DNA of 64,000 nucleotides from Paenibacillus ferrarius. GTDB taxonomy: Bacteria; Bacillota; Bacilli; Paenibacillales; NBRC-103111. Every line of letters starts with the position of its first letter. Within the stretch, counting starts at the first letter, position 1. This document shows, in pieces, positions 26,172-34,963 of this stretch. Location of the stretch: assembly GCF_002027705.1 (NCBI RefSeq), contig NZ_MBTG01000073.1, positions 1 to 64,000 of the forward strand, written 5' to 3'. A model generated the notes under the pieces. That model searched no databases and was not told the DNA's origin. It was given only the letters and a program-made list of their open reading frames with translations. Made by a program: the position numbers and the translations under genes.

Positions 26172-26528
26172 GTGAGTATTATTTTAAGTAAAGTAGGAGC
26201 CATTTTTATTCCAGTAAGTAATATTAGTGAGGCAAGGGAATGGTATTGTTCTATTCTTGGACTGGAGCCTATGTTTGATATTATTGCGGGACATCTTTGT
26301 TGTATACCTTTGGATAATAATGGATTAAACCTTGTTTTAGACAGCAAAATTCACCATGGGGATTCATACTTTAGAACTCCTATCGTCCATTTTAACACTG
26401 ATGATATACATATGGCTTACCAATTCATGAAAGACCGTAAAGTTGAACTTGTTACCGATATAGAGAATGGGCATTGGTTCAATTTTAAAGATCCAGATGG
26501 AAATATGTTGATGATTTGCAAATGCTAG
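26172..26528 (+). CDS. VOC (glyoxalase/bleomycin-resistance fold) family protein
   Basis: A protein of about 118 residues with the paired beta-alpha-beta-beta-beta fold of the VOC superfamily: first half GAIFIPVSNISEAREWYCSILGLEP, second half VHFNTDDIHMAYQFMKD and the closing FKDPDGNMLMIC. The latter carries the usual metal-ligand position of these enzymes. The start is uncertain: AAGGAG (26156-26161) is 10 bases before GTG 26172 and 1 base before the in-frame GTG 26163. Substrate unknown. It does not obviously belong to the sugar pathways, and no neighbour shares a transcript with it. Confidence 0.75.
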   Translation: MSIILSKVGAIFIPVSNISEAREWYCSILGLEPMFDIIAGHLCCIPLDNNGLNLVLDSKIHHGDSYFRTPIVHFNTDDIHMAYQFMKDRKVELVTDIENGHWFNFKDPDGNMLMICKC

Positions 26529-26754
26529 AGCCAATGGTTGTTGCAGCAAATGACATAAATACTGCATGTCGTGAGTAATATACTTGATAAAATCAGCGGT
26601 TAATTGCATACGAAAAGGAAAGGGCAGGTCGAATGCATTCATTCGTCTGCTTTCTTTCCCCATGGTCCTACTTGTCGGGAAATGTGAACGCACGCAAGAT
26701 TAAGGTGCTATTTTAGGCAAGTTGTTCTAAAACGTTATCACGCATCTTTATTAA

Positions 26755-26810
26755 AGGGGGGATAGATCTTTAATCTATTTATTTTGTAATCGCATACAAG
26801 GTCTCATAAT
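26755..26810 (+). promoter_or_regulatory. Xylan-type promoter, copy 3 (cytoplasmic GH43)
   Basis: GGGGG-GATAG-ATCTTTAATCTAT, then a cre-like TTGTAATCGCATACAAG (26784-26800) and -10 CATAAT (26805-26810), 38 bases after TCTTTAAT (26767). Same design as 13934 and 22711. The stretch 26529-26750 before it shows no gene or clear signal. Confidence 0.65.
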
Positions 26811-26863
26811 AAAGTAACAAGACAAAATGAACAACCAAAAAAATAAAATAGAGGAGCACATGT

Positions 26864-27841
26864 ATGCACAATTTACCGAAACCTCATCACCCGCTTGTCA
26901 CCCATATCTTTACTGCTGATCCTTCGGCACACGTATTTGAGGGGAAAATTTACATCTACCCGTCACACGATCTTGATCATGACGGCCCCGATAATGACAA
27001 TGGGGATCAATATGCAATGGAAGATTATCATGTTCTATCCATGGATGGCTTCGAGTCCCCCGTTATCGACCATGGCCAGGTCCTTCATCTAAAAGATATT
27101 CCCTGGGCTTCCAAACAACTCTGGGCTCCTGATGCTGCTTTTAAGGCCGGAACCTATTTCTTGTACTTTCCTGCCCGGGATCATGATGGGATTTTTCGAA
27201 TCGGTGTGGCGACAAGCACTTCGCCGGCTGGTCCTTTTCTTCCTCAACCGTCTTATATCGAGGAAAGCTTCAGTATCGATCCAGCCGTGCTTGTTGATGA
27301 CGACAATCGGGCTTACATTTATTTCGGCGGTCTTTGGGGCGGGCAATTGGAAAAATGGCAGACCAGTACTTTCGAGCCGGAAGCGGTGGGACCTGCGGCG
27401 GAGGCGCCTGCGATTGGTCCTCGGGTCGCTCTGCTGAGCGAGGACATGCTGTCATTTCAAACCGCTCCTCTAGAAATTTCGATTGTTGACGAAAACGGCA
27501 GCCCCATTCTCGCTGGAGACGAGGATAGGCGCTATTTTGAAGGACCGTGGGTACACAAATATAACGGATGGTACTACTTGTCCTACTCCACGGGCACCAC
27601 CCATAAATTAGTATACGCCGTCAGCCGGAATCCGTTGGGACCGTATACCTTCAAGGGCACGATCTTAACTCCGGTTATGGGCTGGACAACGCATCACTCC
27701 ATTGTCCAGTTCGAAGACAAATGGTACTTATTTTACCACGACAGTTCTTTATCCGAAGGCGTTAACCACAAGCGCTGCGTCAAATATACGGAGTTACACT
27801 ATAACGAAGATGGAACGATTCGGACGATCAATCCTTATTAA
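26864..27841 (+). CDS. GH43 beta-xylosidase / alpha-L-arabinofuranosidase, cytoplasmic
   Basis: A 325-residue single-domain GH43 enzyme with a five-bladed propeller and no signal peptide. The three catalytic acids are placed by family motifs: base Asp19 (FTADPSAHVF), pKa-setting Asp139 (SIDPAVLVDDD) and acid Glu226 (YFEGPWVHKYNG). Its likely job is to trim imported (arabino)xylo-oligosaccharides to monomers. GAGGAG is 7 bases before ATG 26864. It is the first gene after the third xylan-type promoter and may be cotranscribed with the anchored xylanase that follows. Confidence 0.9.
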   Translation: MHNLPKPHHPLVTHIFTADPSAHVFEGKIYIYPSHDLDHDGPDNDNGDQYAMEDYHVLSMDGFESPVIDHGQVLHLKDIPWASKQLWAPDAAFKAGTYFLYFPARDHDGIFRIGVATSTSPAGPFLPQPSYIEESFSIDPAVLVDDDNRAYIYFGGLWGGQLEKWQTSTFEPEAVGPAAEAPAIGPRVALLSEDMLSFQTAPLEISIVDENGSPILAGDEDRRYFEGPWVHKYNGWYYLSYSTGTTHKLVYAVSRNPLGPYTFKGTILTPVMGWTTHHSIVQFEDKWYLFYHDSSLSEGVNHKRCVKYTELHYNEDGTIRTINPY

Positions 27842-27873
27842 CGAGAAAAATTTGGCCTTGGCTCTTAAAAACT

Positions 27874-27902
27874 GCGGGCGGGACATCTTGTTCTCCGCCT
27901 GC
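27874..27902 (+). terminator. GC hairpin between GH43 and anchored xylanase genes
   Basis: GCGGGCGG (27874-27881) pairs with CCGCCTGC (27895-27902) with one G-U pair. There is no T-run, so read-through into the xylanase gene is likely; it may be an attenuator or processing site. Confidence 0.4.
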
Positions 27903-27960
27903 AATTGGGGAGCCGACAACGTACTATCTAAGTTGTAGAATGAATGAGATTGGAATAAAT

Positions 27961-27977
27961 TTGTAAGCGATTGCAAA
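27961..27977 (+). promoter_or_regulatory. Catabolite-responsive element (cre), full match
   Basis: TTGTAAGCGATTGCAAA fits the CcpA consensus WTGNAARCGNWWNCAWW at every position. It lies just before the ribosome binding site of the anchored xylanase, where bound CcpA would act as a roadblock to transcription when preferred sugars are present. Confidence 0.75.
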
Positions 27978-27992
27978 ATGAGGAGGATGCTT

Positions 27993-30900
27993 GTGAGACA
28001 AAATTTTAATGTATGGATGGTCATCGTTCTGCTGTTCGGGATGATCGCTCCCCATCTGCTAGTACCTTTGATGGCATCTGCTGCTGCTAGTAATACGATT
28101 GTTTTGTCCCAAAGTTTTGAAGACGACCAAACTGGCGGTTGGGTTAAGGTATCCTGGATGGGGGACGGAACGATTGCCGTAACATCGGCAACAGCCTCCG
28201 AAGGCTCCAAATCTTTGGCAATGACGAACCGTGCTGCGAGGAACAGCAGCCCGTTTCTGGATTTGACTTCGTATACGCAAGCCGGCCATACGTACGATTT
28301 ATCACTGAAGCTTAAAGTCGGAGCAGGAACTGATAGTTTCCATATTGCTTCCAATGTCGAAGCCGACTCGCTAAGCAACAAATATCCTTGGTTGGTGGAG
28401 AATAAATCGGTTAGCTCCACCGATTGGACCACCTTTGAACGGAAGGGATACGAGCTTCCGGGCGATACGAAGGCGTTCAAAATATGGGTGGAGTCGGATC
28501 CAGCTTCCACCACTACAGAGGACCTTTATATCGATGAAGTGAAGTTAACGGACGTCACGCCAGCTGCAGCAACGGATTCGGGAGTTGTTGACCCAACTGG
28601 AATTCAATCCTCCTTTGAGGAAGGGCAAGGAAATTGGGTACGCCGAAACGGCTCCGGCAATATCGATATATCGACGGCTGACAATCACACCACAGGCGGC
28701 ACCAAGAGCTTGCTGACCACGGTATCAGAGCAATATGACGGACCTTTGTTGAACGTCCTTGGTAAGATGTCCAAGGGTTACAAGTACAATTTGTCCGCAT
28801 GGGTAAAAATGGCTTCGGGGCAGTCTCCCACTATATTGCGACTCTCTGTACAGAGCGGTGACAGTTCTTATGCCAATGTTTCGTCCAACGTGACGGTAAC
28901 ATCCGACGCTTGGGTAAAGTTGACCGGCACATTTACATTAACAAGCACTCCGACTGTTTTGAATGCATACGTAGAAGTAGCCAACCCGTATAGCGATGCA
29001 AGATCTTTTTATTTGGACGATTTCGAATTGTCCTATTCGGGTCAAGTATCCGGACCGAAGCCGATTCAAACGGACATTGATCCTTTGAAGGACATCTATG
29101 CGGACAACTTCAAAATTGGTGCTGCCATAACGGGAGATCAGCTTTCTTCCGATGTTCACAACCTTCTGGATTATCACTATAGCTCCATCGTCGCCGAGAA
29201 CGCCACAAAGCCAGGCTCTCTGGAACCGGCAGAAGGGCAATGGAACTGGGCGGAAGCAGACAAAATCGCACAATATGCCAAGGCTCACACTATGAATTTC
29301 CGGCTGCATACCCTTGCTTGGCATTCGCAGGCTGCGGAATGGATGTTTAAGGATGCCCAGGGTCAGCCGCTTGCAGCTACGGCGGAGAATAAACAGTTGG
29401 TGCTTGACCGTCTGACGACTTATATCCAAACCGTGGCGCGTCACTTCGGTGCTATAGCCGTGCCGATCGATGCCATCGACGTCGTAAACGAAGTCATTGA
29501 CCCTGGGCAGCCAGACGGCATGCGGAAGAGCGAGTGGTATAGGTTGACTGGCTTGGACTTCATCCGGACAGCCTTCAGAGTTGCTCGTCAAGAGCTGCCG
29601 AACGCAAAACTGTATATCAACGATTACAGTACGCAGGATCCGGTCAAACGCGATTACTTGTTTAATCTGGTGACGAAGCTGAAAGGCGAAGGAGTTCCGA
29701 TTGACGGCGTGGGCCACCAAACGCACATTAGCATTGGCGGTCCCTCTATCGATCAAATTTCCGAATCCATCCGGAAATTCGGAGAAGCCGGATTTGACAA
29801 TCAGATAACGGAGCTTGACGTTTCAGTATATACGGACAATTCCACCAGCTTTGATGACTCCATGCTTGTGAAACAAGGCTACCGTTACAAGCAATTGTTC
29901 CAAGAGCTGGTGAGGCTGGACAATGAGGGGAAAAAAGCTAATACGAACACTCCGGCTTATAATCCTGACGGATGGATCAGCAATGTTACGATATGGGGGA
30001 TTGCAGACGATCATACTTGGCTCGACAACATCAATAATATAACCCGTAAAGATGCTCCTCTTCCGTTCGATGTGCAGTATCAAGCCAAATATGCTTATTG
30101 GGGAATGATTGAGGCAGTAAAGACGCTGTCGCCTACCCATCTTCCTATAACTGCTCGAACAGCACTTACAGCTCAAGGCACACCTGTGAATGCCTCGGAC
30201 TCGGTTTGGAATACCATTCAGACCATAAAGACTCAACAGTCAGGTACACTGCAGGCTCAGGTGAAAACCTTGTGGGATGAACATAATCTCTATGCCCGCG
30301 TAGCGGTCAAAGACATTACCAAAACCACAACGGATAAAATCGAGCTCTTCGTGGATGACAATGGAATCAAGAAATATACGTTCGCACGAAATGATGCTCA
30401 AATTACGGAAGGTTCTGACGGTTATGTGCTGCAAGCATCTATCCCGTTGGCCGGTACCTTAGGCAAGCAAGTCAAGTTTGATGTAAGAGTGACCGACATG
30501 GGGATTAATGACGGTACGGAGCATGGCAGCAACGGTACTATCGTTTCCTGGAGCGATCCTCGGAACGTCCAGGGCAACGATAGCCTCGGTTACGGGGTCT
30601 TGACTTATATCGATGCTACCAAAACGGCAAAATCTTTTTATGGCACCCCTGCTATCGACGGCGAAATGGACAGCATGTGGGCAGACGCTCCGGTTAATAC
30701 GACCGATGTAATGATAGAGCAACATAACAATGCAATCGCTAAAGCGCAATTCCGTACGATGTGGGATGAGCATAACCTTTATGTCTATGCTGTTGTGTAC
30801 GACAGCGTATTGAACGATGCTAACGTCAACGCATGGGAGCAGGATTCAGTGGAAATTTTCGTTGACCAGAACAACGGAAAATCGGAGAACTACCAAGATG

Positions 30901-31826
30901 ACGATGGCCAATACCGAATCAACTTCAAGAACGTAAAGACTGTCGGCGGCCATGCATCACAAAACAACTATACATCAGCCACCAAAAGAATTGACGGAGG
31001 CTACGTCGTGGAAGCAGCAATCTCACTGGATTCGATCACTCCTACTCCAGGAACCATGATCGGATTCGACCTCCAAGTCAACAATGCTCAGGACAGTGGA
31101 AGCCGGGACAGCGTCTTTTCTTGGAATGACCCGACAGGTCAATCCTATCAGAACACCTCGAGATTCGGTGTTCTGACGCTTCAGCCAAAGCCTGCACCCC
31201 CTCAGAACGACACGCCCCCGGCCTCTACACCGGAGGAGTCCATGAAAGGTGAGGAGCACAAGGGCGGCAAAGTGGAACAGAATGGAGCGACCATTGATCG
31301 GGTTCCGGCCTTGATCGATATTCAAGGACACTGGGCCGAAGCAGGGATCCAAGAACTTGTAAAAGCAGGAGTGATCGACGGCTACCCGGACGGCACATTC
31401 CAGCCTGATTCAACCCTAACAAGATCCGAGTTCGTAGCCATGATCGTCAAAGCTTTTCACCTGAAGGCAACAGGCGGAGCTGGGTTCTCCGATACCGGTA
31501 GCCACTGGGCAAAGGATGCTATTGAAATAGCATCCGCACTGGGGATTGTAGTCGGCTATGAGGACGGAACTTTCGGCCCGGATGACAACATCACCCGGGA
31601 ACAAATGGCCGTAATCCTTGCACGTGCAGCCCACCTGGCTGCGGCCAGCGGCAGTCTGGATTATAAGGACAGGAGTGACATCTCCACGTGGTCCCAAGGA
31701 CCACTTACGGCTTTGACTGCCAAGGGTGTGCTGAACGGCTATGAAGACGGTACGCTGAAGCCGAAGGCTTTTTGCACCCGCGCAGAAGCGGTGGTTAGTA
31801 TTATTAGGATTTTGGGATGGGGTTAA
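27993..31826 (+). CDS. xynA1: Multimodular SLH-anchored GH10 endoxylanase (XynA1 type)
   Basis: A 1277-residue cell-surface xylanase. After a signal peptide (about 1-32) come two CBM22 modules (about 34-188 and 203-350), the GH10 catalytic domain (about 363-712; acid/base Glu500 in DVVNEVID, nucleophile Glu607 in ITELDVS), two CBM9 modules (about 722-875 and 880-1065) and three SLH domains (about 1107-1275). The plan matches Paenibacillus XynA1 enzymes, which hold xylan at the cell surface and release aldouronates and xylo-oligomers for import. Start: TGAGGAGG (27979-27986) is 6 bases before GTG 27993; the ATG codons at 27978 and 27987 overlap or abut that site. A cre lies just upstream. Confidence 0.93.
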   Translation: MRQNFNVWMVIVLLFGMIAPHLLVPLMASAAASNTIVLSQSFEDDQTGGWVKVSWMGDGTIAVTSATASEGSKSLAMTNRAARNSSPFLDLTSYTQAGHTYDLSLKLKVGAGTDSFHIASNVEADSLSNKYPWLVENKSVSSTDWTTFERKGYELPGDTKAFKIWVESDPASTTTEDLYIDEVKLTDVTPAAATDSGVVDPTGIQSSFEEGQGNWVRRNGSGNIDISTADNHTTGGTKSLLTTVSEQYDGPLLNVLGKMSKGYKYNLSAWVKMASGQSPTILRLSVQSGDSSYANVSSNVTVTSDAWVKLTGTFTLTSTPTVLNAYVEVANPYSDARSFYLDDFELSYSGQVSGPKPIQTDIDPLKDIYADNFKIGAAITGDQLSSDVHNLLDYHYSSIVAENATKPGSLEPAEGQWNWAEADKIAQYAKAHTMNFRLHTLAWHSQAAEWMFKDAQGQPLAATAENKQLVLDRLTTYIQTVARHFGAIAVPIDAIDVVNEVIDPGQPDGMRKSEWYRLTGLDFIRTAFRVARQELPNAKLYINDYSTQDPVKRDYLFNLVTKLKGEGVPIDGVGHQTHISIGGPSIDQISESIRKFGEAGFDNQITELDVSVYTDNSTSFDDSMLVKQGYRYKQLFQELVRLDNEGKKANTNTPAYNPDGWISNVTIWGIADDHTWLDNINNITRKDAPLPFDVQYQAKYAYWGMIEAVKTLSPTHLPITARTALTAQGTPVNASDSVWNTIQTIKTQQSGTLQAQVKTLWDEHNLYARVAVKDITKTTTDKIELFVDDNGIKKYTFARNDAQITEGSDGYVLQASIPLAGTLGKQVKFDVRVTDMGINDGTEHGSNGTIVSWSDPRNVQGNDSLGYGVLTYIDATKTAKSFYGTPAIDGEMDSMWADAPVNTTDVMIEQHNNAIAKAQFRTMWDEHNLYVYAVVYDSVLNDANVNAWEQDSVEIFVDQNNGKSENYQDDDGQYRINFKNVKTVGGHASQNNYTSATKRIDGGYVVEAAISLDSITPTPGTMIGFDLQVNNAQDSGSRDSVFSWNDPTGQSYQNTSRFGVLTLQPKPAPPQNDTPPASTPEESMKGEEHKGGKVEQNGATIDRVPALIDIQGHWAEAGIQELVKAGVIDGYPDGTFQPDSTLTRSEFVAMIVKAFHLKATGGAGFSDTGSHWAKDAIEIASALGIVVGYEDGTFGPDDNITREQMAVILARAAHLAAASGSLDYKDRSDISTWSQGPLTALTAKGVLNGYEDGTLKPKAFCTRAEAVVSIIRILGWG

Positions 31827-31867
31827 CTGGGAACAAGTATATATATCTTAAGGGGGACTAATGAGCC

Positions 31868-32938
31868 ATGAGCAGCATGAATGTGACGGCAGTGCCTGCC
31901 GAATATTTTAGGTCAGCTAATGAGGGGCTTCAAGGTACGATTCAAGAGGTTTCCTATAAGGTAAGCAACTATATTCATTTGACTCGGCAGCTTGTAACAA
32001 ATCGGATCATCGATAGCAGTGAAGCAGGAAGAGAAACCGTTGCGGGAGATGCTATATTGAAGAAATGCAACGTCTACTTGCCTGCCGCTTATGACCCAAA
32101 CGACAATTCTGTCAGATACAATGTATTGTATTTGCTTCATGGCGTAGGCGGAGATCAATCTGAATGGTTAAGCAGCAACGGTAAAGCAGAAGGACAATTT
32201 ATCATTTGCAATCTAATTGACAATCTCATAGCAAACGGTGATATCGATCCGTTGATTGTCGTATTTCCCAACGGAAGAAGCGCGTATGACTGGACAGATA
32301 CTTCCTTCAATCCTGAAGGAACCAATATGCTAGGATTCTATTATTTTGATTATGAGCTGAGATACGATCTGATTCCATTCATAGAATCGAATTACCAAAC
32401 CGCAGCAGATATAACGGAAACATCACAAGAGGGCATCATATATAACCGTACGCGCAGAGCAATCGCTGGGCTCTCTATGGGGGGAATGCAAGCCCTGAAT
32501 CTGATCCTCGGCGGTTACCGGCATGATTCGACGCGAATCACTCGCACGGAGAGTCCTTGGAACAATGGGTTGGATAAGACTGTGCTCGCACCAGGTATGA
32601 TAGATTTGTTCGCTTATGTCGGAGCTTTTTCAAACGCTCCTACGTCGAGTGATGGCAAAACGCTTGGAGTCAGTCTTGCGTCTTGCGTTCATAATCTTCA
32701 TTTGCTATATACCACCTGCGGCGATGCGGACAGAGTAGCAATTGGCAGCTGTATAGAATCGATAGATGGGCTTATCAACCAATCGGAGAATCATCTTAAT
32801 TATTTTTATCAAATTCTGATTAAGGATGGTCATCATGATTTCCATGTTTGGAATAACGGTGCTTACAATTTTAGTCGATTGATATTCAGAAATTGTGATG
32901 ATCATGTAAGGTCCCATGTTGTGATGAAAACACTGTAA
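31868..32938 (+). CDS. Alpha/beta-hydrolase esterase, feruloyl/acetyl-xylan (CE1-like)
   Basis: A 356-residue esterase of the esterase-D/feruloyl esterase fold. The oxyanion-side motif YLLHGVGGDQSEW, nucleophile Ser203 in GLSMGG and the likely catalytic His in the DGHHDFHVW stretch are visible. CE1-like relatives attached to xylanases remove ferulate or acetate from arabinoxylan. Unlike those, this protein has no signal peptide, so it should act on imported esterified oligomers. AGGGGG is 11 bases before ATG 31868. It follows the anchored xylanase by 41 bases with no terminator and is probably cotranscribed. Confidence 0.82.
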   Translation: MSSMNVTAVPAEYFRSANEGLQGTIQEVSYKVSNYIHLTRQLVTNRIIDSSEAGRETVAGDAILKKCNVYLPAAYDPNDNSVRYNVLYLLHGVGGDQSEWLSSNGKAEGQFIICNLIDNLIANGDIDPLIVVFPNGRSAYDWTDTSFNPEGTNMLGFYYFDYELRYDLIPFIESNYQTAADITETSQEGIIYNRTRRAIAGLSMGGMQALNLILGGYRHDSTRITRTESPWNNGLDKTVLAPGMIDLFAYVGAFSNAPTSSDGKTLGVSLASCVHNLHLLYTTCGDADRVAIGSCIESIDGLINQSENHLNYFYQILIKDGHHDFHVWNNGAYNFSRLIFRNCDDHVRSHVVMKTL

Positions 32939-32994
32939 TGAGTATTGCAGAGCAACACGTACAGATTCTTCGTTTGTAAGTAAGTTAAAAATAA

Positions 32995-33049
32995 GGGGGG
33001 TTATTCTTTAATTTGTTAAATGGTTATGTATGCGCTTACGTTCTATAAT
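32995..33049 (+). promoter_or_regulatory. Xylan-type promoter, copy 4 (GH11 xylanase)
   Basis: GGGGGG-TTAT-TCTTTAATTTGTTAAATGG, then a cre-like site on the opposite strand (33025-33041, ACGTAAGCGCATACATA) and TATAAT at 33044-33049, 39 bases after TCTTTAAT (33005). Fourth instance of the design at 13934, 22711 and 26755. Confidence 0.65.
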
Positions 33050-33057
33050 TTACTTAG

Positions 33058-33065
33058 AGAGGAGG
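33058..33065 (+). promoter_or_regulatory. SD-like sequence at the predicted mRNA 5' end
   Basis: AGAGGAGG lies about 9-16 bases after the -10, so it should be at the extreme 5' end of the GH11 message. No start codon follows it at usable distance. It resembles the 5' stabiliser Shine-Dalgarno elements known from Bacillus cry3A, which bind ribosomes and protect the mRNA. Confidence 0.45.
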
Positions 33066-33107
33066 TAATTTACAAAGGGTAATACTCAAGTAGTATGGAG
33101 GTACGTT

Positions 33108-33131
33108 GTGACAAAATATTCTAGGAGGTAG
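33108..33131 (+). CDS. Seven-codon leader peptide upstream of the GH11 gene
   Basis: GTG 33108 with GGAGG 6 bases upstream starts a reading frame MTKYSRR that ends in TAG at 33129-33131. Its last codons, AGG AGG, are themselves the ribosome binding site of the xylanase gene that starts at 33135. Translation of the leader would therefore bring a ribosome across the downstream site. Real use is unproven. Confidence 0.35.
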   Translation: MTKYSRR

Positions 33132-33134
33132 ACT

Positions 33135-33773
33135 ATGTCAAAGTTTAAAAAGAAGTTCTTAACGTTAGTTCTTGCAGCTACAGTAGGTTGTACCAGCATG
33201 TTTGCAATAACCGCAAGTGCAGCGACAGATTACTGGCAAAATTGGACAGATGGCGGCGGAACTGTAAATGCTGTGAATGGATCTGATGGTAATTACAGCG
33301 TCAACTGGTCAAATTCAGGGAATTTCGTTGTCGGTAAAGGCTGGAATATCGGATCAGCAACTAGGACAATAAACTACAATGCTGGCGTCTGGGCACCATC
33401 CGGCAATGGGTATTTGACTCTCTATGGGTGGACGAGAAACTCACTCATAGAATATTACGTCGTTGATAGCTGGGGGACATATAGACCTACTGGAACGTAT
33501 AAAGGCACTGTGACCAGTGATGGGGGCACTTATGACATATATACGACTACGCGAACTAACGCACCTTCCATTGATGGTACACAAACTTTCACCCAGTTCT
33601 GGAGTGTCCGACAGTCGAAGAGAGCGACCGGCAGCAACGTCGCTATCACTTTTAGCAACCACGTTAACGCATGGCAGAGCAAAGGAATGAATCTGGGGAG
33701 TAGTTGGGCTTACCAGGTATTAGCGACAGAGGGATATCAAAGTAGTGGGAGCTCTAACGTAACGGTGTGGTAA
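33135..33773 (+). CDS. GH11 endo-1,4-beta-xylanase, secreted
   Basis: A 212-residue secreted xylanase with a signal peptide of about 28-29 residues ending in ITASA and a single GH11 jelly-roll domain. The catalytic pair is Glu106 (LIEYYVVDSWG, nucleophile) and Glu199 (VLATEGYQSSG, acid/base). Length is typical of a family member without binding module. AGGAGG stands 7 bases before ATG. It has its own xylan-type promoter with a cre-like site, an SD-like 5' end and a tiny leader frame, all pointing to high and regulated expression. Confidence 0.95.
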   Translation: MSKFKKKFLTLVLAATVGCTSMFAITASAATDYWQNWTDGGGTVNAVNGSDGNYSVNWSNSGNFVVGKGWNIGSATRTINYNAGVWAPSGNGYLTLYGWTRNSLIEYYVVDSWGTYRPTGTYKGTVTSDGGTYDIYTTTRTNAPSIDGTQTFTQFWSVRQSKRATGSNVAITFSNHVNAWQSKGMNLGSSWAYQVLATEGYQSSGSSNVTVW

Positions 33774-33855
33774 CAACTCACCTGCAAGCAGGGCAACTGA
33801 CGGGTGCCTGAGCGTTTCTAGAATATTGAGAAAGTTTTTCAATCACTGATACTGC

Positions 33856-33888
33856 TAAGGCCGGCCGGCCTAACAGCCGGCGGTCTTA
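33856..33888 (+). terminator. GC-rich hairpin after GH11 gene
   Basis: TAAGGCCG (33856-33863) pairs with CGGTCTTA-type sequence ending at 33888, with GGCC-rich inner stem and a mismatch. It lacks a strong T-run but is the only candidate terminator before the next gene. Confidence 0.5.
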
Positions 33889-33961
33889 TATACCTTTCAG
33901 AAAAGTGAAGGGGCGCGAGGGAACCGATCCCTTTTTCCTATCCGTTTAAAGGAGATAATCT

Positions 33962-34801
33962 ATGAGAAAGCTATTACCTTTCTTTTTAATGGGAATGATG
34001 GTTGCTGTCAGCGCTTGTTCGCAAGAAAAACCTGAAAAGAATAATAACTTTGTACTAGTCAAAGGCGGGACTTTTATGAACACAAAGTCCAACTACTACG
34101 GAAAAAGTGTAAAAATATCGAATTTTTATATCGGCAAATATGAGGTAACTCAAAAAGAGTGGACTCAGGTAATGGGAAGTAATCCCTCGGAATTCAAAGG
34201 CGATAATTTGCCGGTAGAAATGGTAAGCTGGTATGACGTTGTTGAGTACTGTGTTAAAAGAAGTATAAAAGAGGGCTTAAAACCGTATTACAACATAGAT
34301 AAGAATAATATAGACCCGAATAATAAGAGTGATAACGATAATATAAAATGGACAGTGACGATCAATGCGGAAGCTAATGGTTACCGATTGCCGACAGAAG
34401 CGGAGTGGGAATATGCTGCAGGTGGAGGTCAAGTGAGCAAGAGTTACACGTACAGCGGAAGCAATAATGCAGATGAAGTAGCATGGTATTGGAAAAACGC
34501 TGGAGATAAATACTTATCAGGTGATTGGAACTGGCCTGCGATAGAAAATAACCATAATAAAACAAAATCTATCGGTGACAAGAAACCCAACGAGTTAGGA
34601 CTTTACGATATGTCAGGTAATGTAAGGGAATGGAGCTGGAACTGGTATGGAGACTTGGATAGTAATAGCGGGTCTTACCGGGTTGTGAAGGGCGGCGGTT
34701 GGATCGGTGACGTCAGCAACAGCCAGTTATCTTTCCGAGGCAAGTTCGAGGCAAATGGCGTTGGCCCCGATCAAGGTTTTCGTGTGTGTCGCGGCGAGTA
34801 A
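33962..34801 (+). CDS. SUMF1/FGE-fold lipoprotein of unknown role
   Basis: A 279-residue exported lipoprotein (lipobox VSAC at about residue 19) made of one formylglycine-generating-enzyme (SUMF1) fold. Family motifs are clear: GGTFMN, FYIGKYEVTQKEW, LPVEMVSWYDVVEYC, YRLPTEAEWEYAAGGG, LGLYDMSGNVREW and the C-terminal GFRVCRGE. The Cys residues that carry catalysis in true sulfatase-activating enzymes are not present at the expected place near the C terminus, so it is unlikely to modify sulfatases. No sulfatase gene is in the window. Related domains bind ligands or sugars in other proteins. AAAGGAG precedes ATG. It is a separate unit between xylan and beta-glucan genes. Confidence 0.85.
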   Translation: MRKLLPFFLMGMMVAVSACSQEKPEKNNNFVLVKGGTFMNTKSNYYGKSVKISNFYIGKYEVTQKEWTQVMGSNPSEFKGDNLPVEMVSWYDVVEYCVKRSIKEGLKPYYNIDKNNIDPNNKSDNDNIKWTVTINAEANGYRLPTEAEWEYAAGGGQVSKSYTYSGSNNADEVAWYWKNAGDKYLSGDWNWPAIENNHNKTKSIGDKKPNELGLYDMSGNVREWSWNWYGDLDSNSGSYRVVKGGGWIGDVSNSQLSFRGKFEANGVGPDQGFRVCRGE

Positions 34802-34963
34802 TCGGGAACAAGGCATGCCAAGCATGACTTGAAGCGAGAATCAAACGATTGGGAGCAGATAGATTTCTTCCGCTACAATTTCGCTAAGAAGAATGAGACT
34901 GGTCATACCCTGATAACATAGAGACGTAACAAACAAACATACTATAAAGCTGGAGGTAGGTTT

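Noticed and set aside
28938..29756. 272-codon open frame on the minus strand inside the anchored GH10 xylanase.
   Set aside because: It is antisense to conserved CBM22 and GH10 sequence, with no ribosome binding site or recognisable motif: a shadow frame.
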